In this document: positions 25,979 to 34,365 of the stretch, one piece after another
Layout of the letters: every line of letters starts with the position of its first letter
How positions within the stretch are numbered: the first letter of the stretch is position 1
DNA from: Synergistaceae bacterium
GTDB lineage: Bacteria; Synergistota; Synergistia; Synergistales; Aminobacteriaceae
DNA length: 64,000 nt
Assembly: GCA_018436725.1 (NCBI GenBank)
Contig: JAHDKT010000055.1
Coordinates: 1 to 64,000 of the forward strand
Direction: 5' to 3'
Translations under genes and position numbers: made by a program
The notes under the pieces: model-generated
The model's database searches: none
What the model was told of the DNA's origin: nothing
Seen by the model: only the letters and a program-made list of their open reading frames with translations

Positions 25979-27291
25979 TTTACATTGCGGTTCTGATCCT
26001 TCTTGTCTGTCTTCTGCTCGGAGTTCCGGTACCTATGAGTTTCATGGCGTCGACTGTGTGGCTTCTTTTCTTCGGCGGACCGACCGGCGCCGGATATGCT
26101 TCTTCTATGGTGCTCCCATACGGCTTCAGCTCCATGAACAGTATCGCTCTTATCTCCATCGCGCTCTTCATTATGGCGGGCGGTATCATGGAAAAAGGAC
26201 GAATCGGAGAAAAACTCATCGATTTTGTCGATGTCTTTGTCGGCAAGATTAAAGGCGGCCTGGGAGTCGTCGGCACAATCTCTTGCGCGGTGTTCGGTTC
26301 GATTACCGGATCGGCCTGCGCCACTCTCTCCTGCATCGGCTCCATCATGTTCCCCAGACTGGAGGCAGCAGGATATCCGAGAGGCATCGCGGCGGCGATC
26401 ATGTCGAACGCATCGCTCCTCGGAATGCTCATTCCGCCGAACTCGACGCTCATCATCTTCGCATGGATCAGCGGCCAATCAATCCTTGCCTGTTTCCTGT
26501 CCACGGTCCTGCCGGGCATCATGATGACTGCCCTCATCTGCCTTGTAAACTGCTGGCTTGTCCGAAAAAACCCCAATGTCAAGGTAACCGATCCCCCCAA
26601 AGGGAAAGAACGCTTCAACCTTATGAAGCAAAGAGGTTTTGTAGCCCTTCCGGCGCTCATGCTTCCTTTCATCGTCCTCGGAGGCATCTACGGCGGTATT
26701 ATGACGCCCACCGAAGCTGCTGCTGTCGCGGTTATCTATGCAATCCCAACAGGTATGTTCGTCTACAAGGGATTAACTCTGCGAGGGCTTTGGGACTCTC
26801 TCGTCGAGTCGGCCGTCACCACGGGCGTCGTCATGGTGATGCTCTATTCGGTAATGATGCTCAGCCGCCTCTATATTATGGAGAACCTTCCCGGGAGAAT
26901 GCTCGGACTCTTCCGCGCGGTCTCCGAAAATCCGTGGATCATTCTCTTTATGATCAACATCTTCCTCGTCATCATGGGCATGTTGATGGACGACATCAGC
27001 AGCGTCACGCTCGGAACGCCGATCCTTATCCCGATAATCATCGAACTCGGATTCAACCCGATACACTATGCGGCAATAGTGGGCGTGAACACCGGACTAG
27101 GATGCATCACGCCTCCGGCCGCCCCGGTGCTCTATCTAGGGGGGCGGCTCGGGAAAGCGCCAATCAATGAAATGATGGGGCCGACTCTTTGGATCATCGC
27201 TCTTGCATGGACGCCTACACTACTCGTGACGACCTACTTCCCGAGGTTTTCTCTTCTGCTCCCTCACATTTTCCTCGGGACTCCCTGGTAA
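25975..27291 (+). CDS. TRAP transporter large permease DctM (second set)
   Basis: The ion-coupled transport subunit, 438 aa with about 12 hydrophobic segments. Family signatures include GSITGSACATLSCIGSIMFP, LIPPNSTLIIFAW and IMTPTEAAAVAVIYA. The end of the protein has NTGLGCITPPAAPVLY. It is coupled to dctQ by a four-base overlap. It is only distantly similar to the DctM at 11.1-12.5 kb, so the two sets are not a recent duplication and probably carry different ligands. Confidence 0.93.
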   Translation: MIYIAVLILLVCLLLGVPVPMSFMASTVWLLFFGGPTGAGYASSMVLPYGFSSMNSIALISIALFIMAGGIMEKGRIGEKLIDFVDVFVGKIKGGLGVVGTISCAVFGSITGSACATLSCIGSIMFPRLEAAGYPRGIAAAIMSNASLLGMLIPPNSTLIIFAWISGQSILACFLSTVLPGIMMTALICLVNCWLVRKNPNVKVTDPPKGKERFNLMKQRGFVALPALMLPFIVLGGIYGGIMTPTEAAAVAVIYAIPTGMFVYKGLTLRGLWDSLVESAVTTGVVMVMLYSVMMLSRLYIMENLPGRMLGLFRAVSENPWIILFMINIFLVIMGMLMDDISSVTLGTPILIPIIIELGFNPIHYAAIVGVNTGLGCITPPAAPVLYLGGRLGKAPINEMMGPTLWIIALAWTPTLLVTTYFPRFSLLLPHIFLGTPW

Positions 27292-27306
27292 GAGCGGAGC
27301 AGCGGC

Positions 27307-27528
27307 GTGAGCTACAGGGATTTCTTCGGTTTTCTCTGCCTTCTTTGTTTCATCATCGGACTGTGGACAAAATCTCCGTATGCTTATTGGGGAGCGCTCT
27401 TCACTGGAGCGCTCTCCAGAGCATCCGTCAAAAAAGGGTGGGAGTCCCCTCCGTGGATGAGAAAGCTCACTATTTCGACTCTGAAAAAATCCCTCGGGCT
27501 TCTTGACAAAGAGGACAACGGTCTGTAG
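27307..27528 (+). CDS. Small membrane protein, unknown function
   Basis: I do not recognise this 73-aa protein. A GTG start lies 15 bases after the dctM stop with GGAG seven bases upstream, so it is probably the last gene of the operon. It has one or two hydrophobic segments (about residues 5-20 and 26-40) and a basic, tryptophan-containing tail (VKKGWESPPWMRKL). The stop codon lies inside the -10 box of the tRNA-Val promoter. Confidence 0.55.
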   Translation: MSYRDFFGFLCLLCFIIGLWTKSPYAYWGALFTGALSRASVKKGWESPPWMRKLTISTLKKSLGLLDKEDNGL

Positions 27529-27531
27529 AAT
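27503..27531 (+). promoter_or_regulatory. Sigma-70-type promoter of tRNA-Val
   Basis: TTGACA at 27503-27508 and TAGAAT at 27526-27531 are separated by 17 bases, 11 bases upstream of the mature tRNA. It is close to consensus and lies inside the 3' end of the preceding small ORF. Confidence 0.8.
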
Positions 27532-27542
27532 GTCTTTTCGTT

Positions 27543-27617
27543 GGGTGGTTAGTTCAGAGGAAGAACGCTTCCTTGACGCGGAAGAGGTCAGAGGTTCGAG
27601 TCCTCTACCACCCACCA
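27543..27617 (+). tRNA. tRNA-Val (GAC)
   Basis: A complete cloverleaf: acceptor GGGTGGT/ACCACCC, anticodon stem CTTCC/GGAAG with a loop carrying GAC, T-stem AGAGG/CCTCT, discriminator A and encoded CCA. It reads GUC/GUU valine codons. A strong promoter precedes it and a strong terminator follows, so it is a single-gene unit. Confidence 0.95.
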
Positions 27618-27649
27618 TTGATTACAACGGTGAAAGCCGATGATGTGCG

Positions 27650-27676
27650 AAAAGCCCGCCCGTAGCGGGCTTTTTT
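27650..27676 (+). terminator. Terminator after tRNA-Val
   Basis: AAAAGCCCGC at 27650-27659 pairs perfectly with GCGGGCTTTT at 27665-27674 around a 5-base loop, and six T residues end the stem. Confidence 0.85.
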
Positions 27677-27740
27677 GCTGTTCTGACTCCGATGAAGTCC
27701 GAATGAAACCTGTAAAAACCGATGCACGTCCGTACAAAGA

Positions 27741-27780
27741 ACCGTACAACGGGGAAAAGAGCCCTTGTTCGTTGTACGGT
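27741..27780. repeat. 10-bp inverted repeat upstream of the BMP-family gene
   Basis: ACCGTACAAC (27741-27750) and GTTGTACGGT (27771-27780) are perfect inverted repeats with a 20-base spacer. A further half-copy, CGTACAA, lies at 27731-27737. The repeat is in the ~270-base non-coding stretch between the tRNA-Val terminator and the ABC importer operon. It could be an operator or a leader RNA hairpin. I could not match the stretch to a known riboswitch, and nothing else stands out in it. Confidence 0.5.
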
Positions 27781-27949
27781 GACGAGGAGGGAAGCGGGGA
27801 ATGGCGCTAACTGAGCTTGCTGTGAAGAATGCGAAGGGGAAGGCGGCGTGTGCTTGCGTAAATTTTACTGGGGATGTAAGATTATTGAAATATCCGACCC
27901 GGACTGCATCTGCCGGCAAGCGATAAATACCAGGAGAGGAGTTGGTGAA

Positions 27950-28945
27950 ATGAAACGTTTCCGTTTTCTGTGCAGCTTGATTATGGTTCTTGTTTTTTCG
28001 ATGTCCGCGGGGGCGTCGCAGCTTTCGATCGCCATGATCACCGATGTCGGCGGCGTCAACGATCAGTCCTTCAACCAATCCGCATGGGAAGGGCATCAGA
28101 GGGCTGAAAAGGAACTGGGTGTGAAGGTTGCCTATATCGAATCGCGGCAAGATGCGGACTATGGTCCCAACCTGGAGACCCTTTTCGATGCCGGGACGGA
28201 CCTGATCTGGGGAATCGGTTTTAAAATGGCCGACGCGGTGCTGGAAGCTGCGACGCACAATGCCGATCAAAAATACGCCATTATCGACTTCGCCTGGGAA
28301 AAGACACCGGAAAACCTCATCGGCGTCGTTTTCAAAGCGGAAGAAGCGTCCTTCCTCGTAGGCTACATAGCGGCGAAGATGTCCAAGACGGGCAAGGTAG
28401 GCTTCATCGGCGGTATGTCTTTCCCCGTAATATGGGGCTTTGAGTACGGGTTTCGCGCGGGTGTTGCGCAGGCCGGAAAGAAGGTCGAAATCCTGAGCCA
28501 GTACGCCGAATCCTTTACCGACGCCGCCAAAGGCAAATCCATCGCAAACAGCATGTATCAGCAGGGAGCCGACATTATCTTCCATGCCGCGGGGGGCGTC
28601 GGCGACGGCCTTATCGAAGCGGCCAAGGAGCAGGGGAAGTGGGCTATCGGCGTTGACAGGGATCAGAACTATCTTGCCCCCGACAATGTCCTGACGAGTG
28701 CGATGAAACGCGTCGACAACGCGATTTTCAACATCGCCAAGGAAATGAGCGAAGGCAAGTGGCAGGGTGGTCACACGGTTTCCTACGGACTCGCCGAGGG
28801 CGGAGTGGATATCGCCCCAACAACGTCGAAGCACGTCCCCGCAGATCTGCTTGCGGAAGTTGAAGCCATCAAAGCGCGCATCATCGGCGGAGAAATCGTC
28901 GTTCCGTTCAGCAAAGAAACCTTCGCCTCCTTCGAGGTGAAATAG
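27950..28945 (+). CDS. BMP/PnrA-family ABC transporter substrate-binding protein
   Basis: Extracytoplasmic binding protein of the basic-membrane-protein (PnrA/BmpA) family, whose characterised members bind purine nucleosides. The ATG at 27950 behind CAGGAGAGGAG begins a signal peptide (MKRFRFLCSLIMVLVF, cleavage near AGAS). It has no lipobox cysteine, although many relatives are lipoproteins. Family motifs are TDVGGVNDQSFNQSAWEG near the N-terminus, NLIGVVFKAEEASFLVGYIA, and FHAAGGVGDGLIEAA. 331 aa. It is followed by the ATPase and two permeases of the same importer. Confidence 0.9.
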   Translation: MKRFRFLCSLIMVLVFSMSAGASQLSIAMITDVGGVNDQSFNQSAWEGHQRAEKELGVKVAYIESRQDADYGPNLETLFDAGTDLIWGIGFKMADAVLEAATHNADQKYAIIDFAWEKTPENLIGVVFKAEEASFLVGYIAAKMSKTGKVGFIGGMSFPVIWGFEYGFRAGVAQAGKKVEILSQYAESFTDAAKGKSIANSMYQQGADIIFHAAGGVGDGLIEAAKEQGKWAIGVDRDQNYLAPDNVLTSAMKRVDNAIFNIAKEMSEGKWQGGHTVSYGLAEGGVDIAPTTSKHVPADLLAEVEAIKARIIGGEIVVPFSKETFASFEVK

Positions 28946-29016
28946 AAGCGTGCGCGGGAAAGCCCTGTGAACAAAGGTCTTTCCCGCGCTCCTCTCTATC
29001 TTGAGGAGGTGGCGTC

Positions 29017-30561
29017 GTGCCCGAAGGGACAAAAAACACTGTCCGCCTGGCTGTGGAAATGAAAAGAATCACGAAGCGTTTCGGAGACTTCCTCGCAAAC
29101 GACGCGATCGATTTCGATGTCCGGCGCGGCGAGGTCCACGCACTTCTGGGCGAGAACGGCGCCGGAAAGAGCACCCTGATGAACCAACTCTACGGACTCT
29201 ATCTCCCTTCTTCGGGAGCTATTTTCATCAACGGCGAGTACGTCCGGATCACCAGCCCGAAAATGGCCATCGCCAGAGGAATAGGCATGGTACATCAGCA
29301 TTTTATGCTCGTACAGCCGTTTACCGTAACGGAGAATATCGTCCTTGGCTGCGAATCGGTTGGAGTGTTCGGCATTCTTGATAATGCCGGCGCACTCCGC
29401 GAGGTAGAAACCCTTTCGAACCGATACGGACTGGCGGTGGATCCCGGCGCGCGCATTCAGGATATTTCTGTGGCAATGCAGCAGAGAGTGGAGATTTTGA
29501 AATGCCTCTACCGTGGAGCGGAAATTCTCATACTCGACGAACCTACTGCGGTCCTTACCCCTCAGGAGATAGATTTTTTGGCCGAGATCATCCGCAATCT
29601 TACAGCGGAGGGAAAGACAGTCATCATCATCACACACAAGTTGCGCGAGATCAAGAACATGGCGCATCGGTGCACCGTCATCAGGAAAGGCGTAAAGATA
29701 GGAACGGTCGACGTTGCCTCGCGCTCCGAAAGCGAACTGGCAGAGATGATGGTCGGACGCGCGGTTACTTTCGAGGTGGAAAAAGCGCCTGTCCGAACAT
29801 CCGAACCCGTGCTTTCCCTGCACGAAGTCCATGCTCGAAATAACAGGGGGCTTCCGGCGCTCAAGGGCATATCGCTCGATGTGAAACGCGGAGAGATTCT
29901 GGCTCTTGCGGGCGTGGACGGGAACGGTCAGAGCGAACTTGTCGAGGTCCTGACCGGACTGCGAAGAGTTGATTCCGGCTCCGTCCGTTTCCGAGATGCC
30001 GAGATCACGGATTTTTCACCGGGGCAGAGAATCGAAAGGGGCTTGGCGGCGATCCCGGAGGACCGTCAAAAACGCGGTCTCGTCGGCCCCTTCACAATCG
30101 CCGAAAACCTCATCCTCGAAGAGCACACCCAACCCCCTTTTTCCCGCAGCGGCATTCTTGATCTGCAAGCCATCGGCATGCATGCCCGTATGCTCATCGA
30201 CCGTTTCGATATACGACCTCCGCGAGAACGTTATCGTGCATCCTCTCTTTCTGGAGGAAACCAGCAGAAAGTCATCCTCGCAAGGGAAATCACACGCGAT
30301 CCGGAGCTGCTGATCGCGTCGCAGCCAACCAGGGGACTGGACGTGGGCGCGATCGAATACGTCCACAAGAGACTCGTCCAGGTCCGCGACGAGGGGAAAG
30401 CGGTGCTTCTCGTCTCGCTCGATCTGGATGAAACGCTCGCTCTCGCAGACAGGATCGCCGTCATCTACGAAGGCCGCATCGTTGCGGTTCTCGACAGGGA
30501 AGAGGCCGACGAACGCAGGCTCGGGCTTCTCATGGCAGGAGGTGGAGCAGTGCATGTCTGA
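29017..30561 (+). CDS. ABC transporter ATPase, double-domain sugar/nucleoside type
   Basis: A 514-aa ATPase with two ABC domains in tandem, as in the nucleoside (YufO/NupO) and ribose importers. Domain 1 has GENGAGKST, then Walker B LILDEPTAVLTP; its signature stretch is degenerate (DISVAMQQRVEI). Domain 2 has GVDGNGQSE in the Walker A position, LSGGNQQKVILA and LIASQPTRGLDVGA. Such asymmetry is normal for this subfamily. It starts at a GTG behind GAGGAGGTGG, 71 bases after the binding-protein gene. The first permease start overlaps its 3' end. Confidence 0.93.
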   Translation: MPEGTKNTVRLAVEMKRITKRFGDFLANDAIDFDVRRGEVHALLGENGAGKSTLMNQLYGLYLPSSGAIFINGEYVRITSPKMAIARGIGMVHQHFMLVQPFTVTENIVLGCESVGVFGILDNAGALREVETLSNRYGLAVDPGARIQDISVAMQQRVEILKCLYRGAEILILDEPTAVLTPQEIDFLAEIIRNLTAEGKTVIIITHKLREIKNMAHRCTVIRKGVKIGTVDVASRSESELAEMMVGRAVTFEVEKAPVRTSEPVLSLHEVHARNNRGLPALKGISLDVKRGEILALAGVDGNGQSELVEVLTGLRRVDSGSVRFRDAEITDFSPGQRIERGLAAIPEDRQKRGLVGPFTIAENLILEEHTQPPFSRSGILDLQAIGMHARMLIDRFDIRPPRERYRASSLSGGNQQKVILAREITRDPELLIASQPTRGLDVGAIEYVHKRLVQVRDEGKAVLLVSLDLDETLALADRIAVIYEGRIVAVLDREEADERRLGLLMAGGGAVHV

Positions 30562-31678
30562 TGAAAAAAGGAAGTTTCTCGCGGCTTCGCCTCTCTTCTT
30601 CACTCTTTTCTCCGTGATCACCGGGCTTCTCGTGGGCGCCCTCGTGCTTCTGGTCAGCGGATACAGTCCTCTCAGAGCGTACCATGTGATCATCGACGGC
30701 ATATTCTCCAGGCCGAGCTACATCGCGTATACAATCATCTACTCCACGCCGCTCATCATGACCGGACTCTCGGTTGCCTTCGCTTTCCGGACGGGGCTCT
30801 TCAACATCGGAGCGGAGGGGCAGTTCATCATGGGCGCGCTGGGCGCCGCGCTCGCAGGCGCATTTCTGAACCTTCCCCCCGTGATTCACGCCATCGTCGC
30901 CGCACTGGCGGGCATCGCCGCAGCCGCGATCTGGGGCGGTATCGCGGGGTTCCTGAAGGCGCGTTTCGGGGTGAACGAAGTTATCGCCACTATCATGCTC
31001 AACTGGACCGCCCTCTACCTGAACAACTACATTGTCGCCCTGCCCGGGATCAAGCGCCCCGCTGCAACGGCGACGGCCTTCATACTGGACTCGGCGCGCA
31101 TCGAAATCCTTCCTCTGTGGAAGGCGAGCGAAGCAGGCAGAGCTTGGCGCGCCCTGCACCCATTTGGGCACGACATCTTCAGAACGCCCTTCAACGTCGG
31201 CATACTGGTGGCGCTCTTCCTCGCCTTTTTCTGCTGGTGGATCCTGAACAGGACCACGCTCGGCTACGAGCTTCGGGCCGTCGGACACAACGCCGAGTGC
31301 TCCGAGCATACCGGTATCGACGTCAAGGGTCGTATGATCTCCTCGATGTCCATCGCGGGAGGACTCGCAGGAGCGGCGGGAGCGCTCCATGTCCTCGGCT
31401 GGACGCGGCAGGCTGCGGAATTGGCCGCAATGGAAGGTTTGGGTTTCGACGGTATCGCGGTCGCCTTGATAGGCGGCGCCTCGCCGATTGGGTGCATTCC
31501 GGCGGGGCTTCTCTTCGGCGCGCTCAAGTACGGAGGCTCCAAGCTCCAGTTCGCCCTCAGAGCGCCTATTGAGGTTGTCAACATCGTCATCGGCGCGATC
31601 GTCTTCTTCGTCGCCATGCCCAAGCTGCTCCGGATCATCGGACGGTGGCAGCAAAGAAAAAAAAAGGCAGGGAGGTAA
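30554..31678 (+). CDS. ABC transporter permease, BMP/nucleoside-type, subunit 1
   Basis: Inner-membrane permease of the branched-chain/nucleoside class (BPD_transp_2 fold), 374 aa. It has about nine hydrophobic segments, with the family loops FNIGAEGQFIMGALGAAL and GVNEVIATIMLNW near the middle. GYELRAVGHNAECSEHTGID follows, the helix-turn segment that contacts the ATPase. The ATG at 30554 overlaps the ATPase stop by eight bases. Longer upstream starts lie inside the ATPase gene and have no ribosome-binding site. Confidence 0.92.
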   Translation: MSDEKRKFLAASPLFFTLFSVITGLLVGALVLLVSGYSPLRAYHVIIDGIFSRPSYIAYTIIYSTPLIMTGLSVAFAFRTGLFNIGAEGQFIMGALGAALAGAFLNLPPVIHAIVAALAGIAAAAIWGGIAGFLKARFGVNEVIATIMLNWTALYLNNYIVALPGIKRPAATATAFILDSARIEILPLWKASEAGRAWRALHPFGHDIFRTPFNVGILVALFLAFFCWWILNRTTLGYELRAVGHNAECSEHTGIDVKGRMISSMSIAGGLAGAAGALHVLGWTRQAAELAAMEGLGFDGIAVALIGGASPIGCIPAGLLFGALKYGGSKLQFALRAPIEVVNIVIGAIVFFVAMPKLLRIIGRWQQRKKKAGR

Positions 31679-31683
31679 TTCGC

Positions 31684-32625
31684 ATGCTGCTTGAGAGCGT
31701 TGCGTTCATCATCGCCACGACGCTCATGTACTCGGCGCCTCTCATATTCACCTCTCTCGGAGGCGTAGTTTCGGAGAACGCGGGCGTGGTCAACATCGGC
31801 CTTGAAGGAATGATGACCATCGGCGCTTTCGTCGGAGCGGCCGTCGGTTACTTCGCCAACGACGCGTGGATCGGTTTTCTCGCTGCGGGCGCGGCAGGCG
31901 GAACGCTGGCGTTCTTCCACGCCATGGCCTGCGTGACGTTCCTCGCAGACCACATCGTCTCGGGTATAGCGATCAACTTCATCGGACCGGGGCTCTCTCT
32001 CTTCCTCTCCAGATACTTCTTCGACGGTGCGACACAGACGCTTTCCCTCTCGCTCGACACCAAGATACCGCGCCCTCTGAACGGGGTCTTCGAGCAGAAC
32101 GGCTTTTTCGACATGGTCTTCAATCAGTACGCTACAGTCTACCTCGCTCTCTTCCTGGTCCCGTTTCTCTGGTTCGTCCTCTACAGAACCCGTCTGGGTC
32201 TGCGAATCCGGGCAGTCGGCGAACACCCGAAAGCGGCGGACACCTTGGGCATCGACGTCTTCAGGATCAAGTATCTCGCCGTCATTGCTTCCGGAGTGCT
32301 TGCAGGGTTCGGTGGCGCTGCGCTCAGCGTCGCCATCGTCTCCCGTTTCAGCTCGACGCTCGTCAGCGGACAGGGGTTCATCGCTCTTGCGGCGATGATC
32401 TTCGGGAAATGGAAACCCGTCGGGACGCTGGCGGCGTGCCTTCTCTTCAGCTCGGCGCAGGGGCTCACCGTCTTTTTGGGACGGGCGGACCTTCAACGAC
32501 TGCTCCCCATTCCTTCACAACTCCTGGCGACGATCCCATTTCTGCTGACCCTTGCCGTTTTGATAGGCTTCGTCGGCAAGTCCCGTCCTCCGGCAGCGGA
32601 CGGCATCCCTTACGAGAAAGAATAA
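31684..32625 (+). CDS. ABC transporter permease, BMP/nucleoside-type, subunit 2
   Basis: The second permease of the same importer, 313 aa. VNIGLEGMMTIGAFVGAAVG lies near residue 38 and the ATPase-contact segment GLRIRAVGEHPKAADTLGID near residue 178. The two permeases share a fold and form a heterodimer. The ATG at 31684 has GGGAGGTAA upstream. It is the last gene of the importer operon, with a stem-loop nine bases after the stop. Confidence 0.92.
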   Translation: MLLESVAFIIATTLMYSAPLIFTSLGGVVSENAGVVNIGLEGMMTIGAFVGAAVGYFANDAWIGFLAAGAAGGTLAFFHAMACVTFLADHIVSGIAINFIGPGLSLFLSRYFFDGATQTLSLSLDTKIPRPLNGVFEQNGFFDMVFNQYATVYLALFLVPFLWFVLYRTRLGLRIRAVGEHPKAADTLGIDVFRIKYLAVIASGVLAGFGGAALSVAIVSRFSSTLVSGQGFIALAAMIFGKWKPVGTLAACLLFSSAQGLTVFLGRADLQRLLPIPSQLLATIPFLLTLAVLIGFVGKSRPPAADGIPYEKE

Positions 32626-32633
32626 AGGAACTT

Positions 32634-32669
32634 CCCGGCGGAATCGAAGACCTCCTTCGGTCCGCCGGG
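32634..32669. terminator. Stem-loop between convergent genes
   Basis: CCCGGCGGA (32634-32642) and TCCGCCGGG (32661-32669) form a perfect 9-bp stem with an 18-base loop. It lies between the converging permease gene and the secreted-protein gene. No long T-run follows on either strand. Confidence 0.5.
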
Positions 32670-32700
32670 GTTATATCCGATCTTCCGTACCGAGCACCCC

Positions 32701-33426
32701 TTACTGAAGGATGCGTATACCCCGACCGTCCATACGAAGACGGTTCGTATCCATGCCCAGAATCTCGGCCATGGCCTGGCGGGCAAACTGACGGAACGAC
32801 TCCGCGGCCTCGGCGTTCCCTTCCTCCTCGGCCTGAGTATGCCCCGCAAGCGCGAAAACAGCCATGCACGCAAGCACTTCGGCGAATTCCCTTCGCTGCG
32901 TATCGGAGGCTTTGGCTATCCCCGACTGTTCCGCAAGCAGCTGGTCCATTTGCGACGCGGCGGCGAGGATGGCATCGTCGTCCACCTGGTTCTCCGTCGT
33001 AATGCCGACGCACACTCCTGCAAAGAAGGCCAGGGCAAACCCCACATCGTACGGGCGCCCCGCCTGTTGCGAAAACTGCTCGAAGCTCTGCAGTCCCTCC
33101 TTGAAAAAAGCGGTCAGTTCCCTCTTCAAGGCGTTCTCATCGGCAATAACAGAAGCAACCTTGGCGGGTATGGAGGATTGAGAGGAAGAGGGGCGGTAGA
33201 GCGTCCTCGCCTGCCCCGAAGCCCCGGTCCCGCCGGAAGGTGTCCGCTGCATCTTCTTCAACGACGCCTCGGCCATCATCTTGTTGTATATCATCGTGTC
33301 GATAAGGGCGGAGCCGGGGTTGTTCCACATCCCCCCCGTGTAGGCGTTGTACCACGTCGCTGCGCCGTCTGCAGCAGCGCCAAAACCGAAAAAACACAAC
33401 AATAACAAAAAGACCGTTTTGTTCAT
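32701..33426 (-). CDS. Secreted protein of unknown function, next to FHA/kinase cluster
   Basis: I do not recognise this 241-aa protein with confidence. A signal peptide is clear (MNKTVFLLLLCFFGFG, cleavage near AAADGA). The mature part begins with an aromatic stretch (TWYNAYTGGMWNNPGS), then a polar linker, then an alpha-helical domain of about 130 residues with a single cysteine (FFAGVCVGITTEN). It is vaguely like proteins listed as DUF6683, which I could not verify. It is transcribed away from the FHA cluster and shares its upstream region. AAAGGCGG precedes the ATG. It may be an exported partner of the VWA/peptidoglycan-binding sensor next door. Confidence 0.7.
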   Translation of the reverse strand: MNKTVFLLLLCFFGFGAAADGAATWYNAYTGGMWNNPGSALIDTMIYNKMMAEASLKKMQRTPSGGTGASGQARTLYRPSSSQSSIPAKVASVIADENALKRELTAFFKEGLQSFEQFSQQAGRPYDVGFALAFFAGVCVGITTENQVDDDAILAAASQMDQLLAEQSGIAKASDTQRREFAEVLACMAVFALAGHTQAEEEGNAEAAESFRQFARQAMAEILGMDTNRLRMDGRGIRILQ

Positions 33427-33774
33427 TCTTATCGCCGCCTTTACAAAAGAGTAAACTCTTCGGACTAAGTCCGTCCTGCCTTCGCATATTCTACTCGGTC
33501 GCTCTTCAAATGAGCAAGAACAGTTTCATTCGTGATCGGCAGCAAGAAAAGCGCTTCAAATAGATTGCCCGACAAGATATTGAAAAAAAACGTTCTTTGG
33601 CGTATGGTACTCATGTTCCTGACGATGATATTGGAATGCACCCTGCATCTAGGCTTACAAATACAGACTGTCTTTCCTCCTCGAGTGAAGCGACCGGCAA
33701 AAGAGCGAAGCGTTGGCGACTCTGTCTCCCGGCCCGAGAAACCCCATCTCAATCCAGAAACGGAGTGATTCGGT
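33427..33774. promoter_or_regulatory. Divergent promoter region of the FHA/kinase cluster
   Basis: On the plus strand TTGAAA (33580-33585) and TATGGT (33603-33608) are 17 bases apart. This predicts a start near 33615 and a leader of about 160 bases before the first FHA gene. The opposite strand must hold the promoter of the secreted-protein gene, but no convincing box pair was found. There is no sign of a further gene in this stretch. Confidence 0.45.
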
Positions 33775-34365
33775 ATGACGATCAAACGATGCCCGAACGG
33801 ACACTTCTACGACCCCGACGTCAATGTTTCCTGTCCATGGTGCGCGGTTCCCGCCGACGACAACGAAAGAACGCGGCGAATCAACCCCGCAGCGATACCG
33901 GTGGCGGGCAACGCAGGGTCCACGGTGAAACTCTCTCCCCGAAACACACCTTCGTCCGGAAACTCCATCGACGAAGGACACACCGTCGCCGTCGTCAAGC
34001 GCAAGACGGGAATCGACCCCGTCGTCGGCTGGCTCGTCTGCGTCAAGGGGCCTGACCGCGGGCGCGACTACCGAATACGCTCGGAGAAGAACTCGGTCGG
34101 CAGGGGCGATTCCATGGACATCTGCATCTCCGGCGACGATACGATCTCGCGGAACGATCATGCTTTCGTCGTCTTCGACCCCAGAAAGAAGACATTCAGA
34201 ATCCAGGCGGGGTTGAGCAGAGGGCTCGTCTATCTCAACGGAGAAGAAGTCATCGCCTCGGAGCTGCTCGTCGCCTACGACACGATCTCGATAGGACAGA
34301 GCGAACTTCTTTTCATTCCTTTGTGCGGGGAGCGCTTCCAATGGGAAAACGAACAGGAATCCTGA
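33775..34365 (+). CDS. FHA-domain protein with N-terminal zinc-ribbon-like motif
   Basis: A cytoplasmic phosphothreonine-binding adaptor of 196 aa. The N-terminus has CPNGHFYDP and CPWC about ten residues later, a small metal-ribbon-like element. A Thr/Ser-rich linker with possible phosphorylation sites (GSTVKL, EGHTVAVV) follows. The FHA domain spans about 85-185, with VGRGDSMDICI, TISRNDHAFV and VYLNGEEV corresponding to the family's GR, SxxH and NG motifs. Asn-Asp-His replaces the usual spacing before His. It is the first of five co-directional genes. The next start lies inside its 3' end. Confidence 0.83.
   Translation: MTIKRCPNGHFYDPDVNVSCPWCAVPADDNERTRRINPAAIPVAGNAGSTVKLSPRNTPSSGNSIDEGHTVAVVKRKTGIDPVVGWLVCVKGPDRGRDYRIRSEKNSVGRGDSMDICISGDDTISRNDHAFVVFDPRKKTFRIQAGLSRGLVYLNGEEVIASELLVAYDTISIGQSELLFIPLCGERFQWENEQES

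Noticed and set aside
27677-27949. Purine or other riboswitch upstream of the BMP-family gene
   Set aside because: Inverted repeats exist, but I could not fit the conserved core of any riboswitch class I know.
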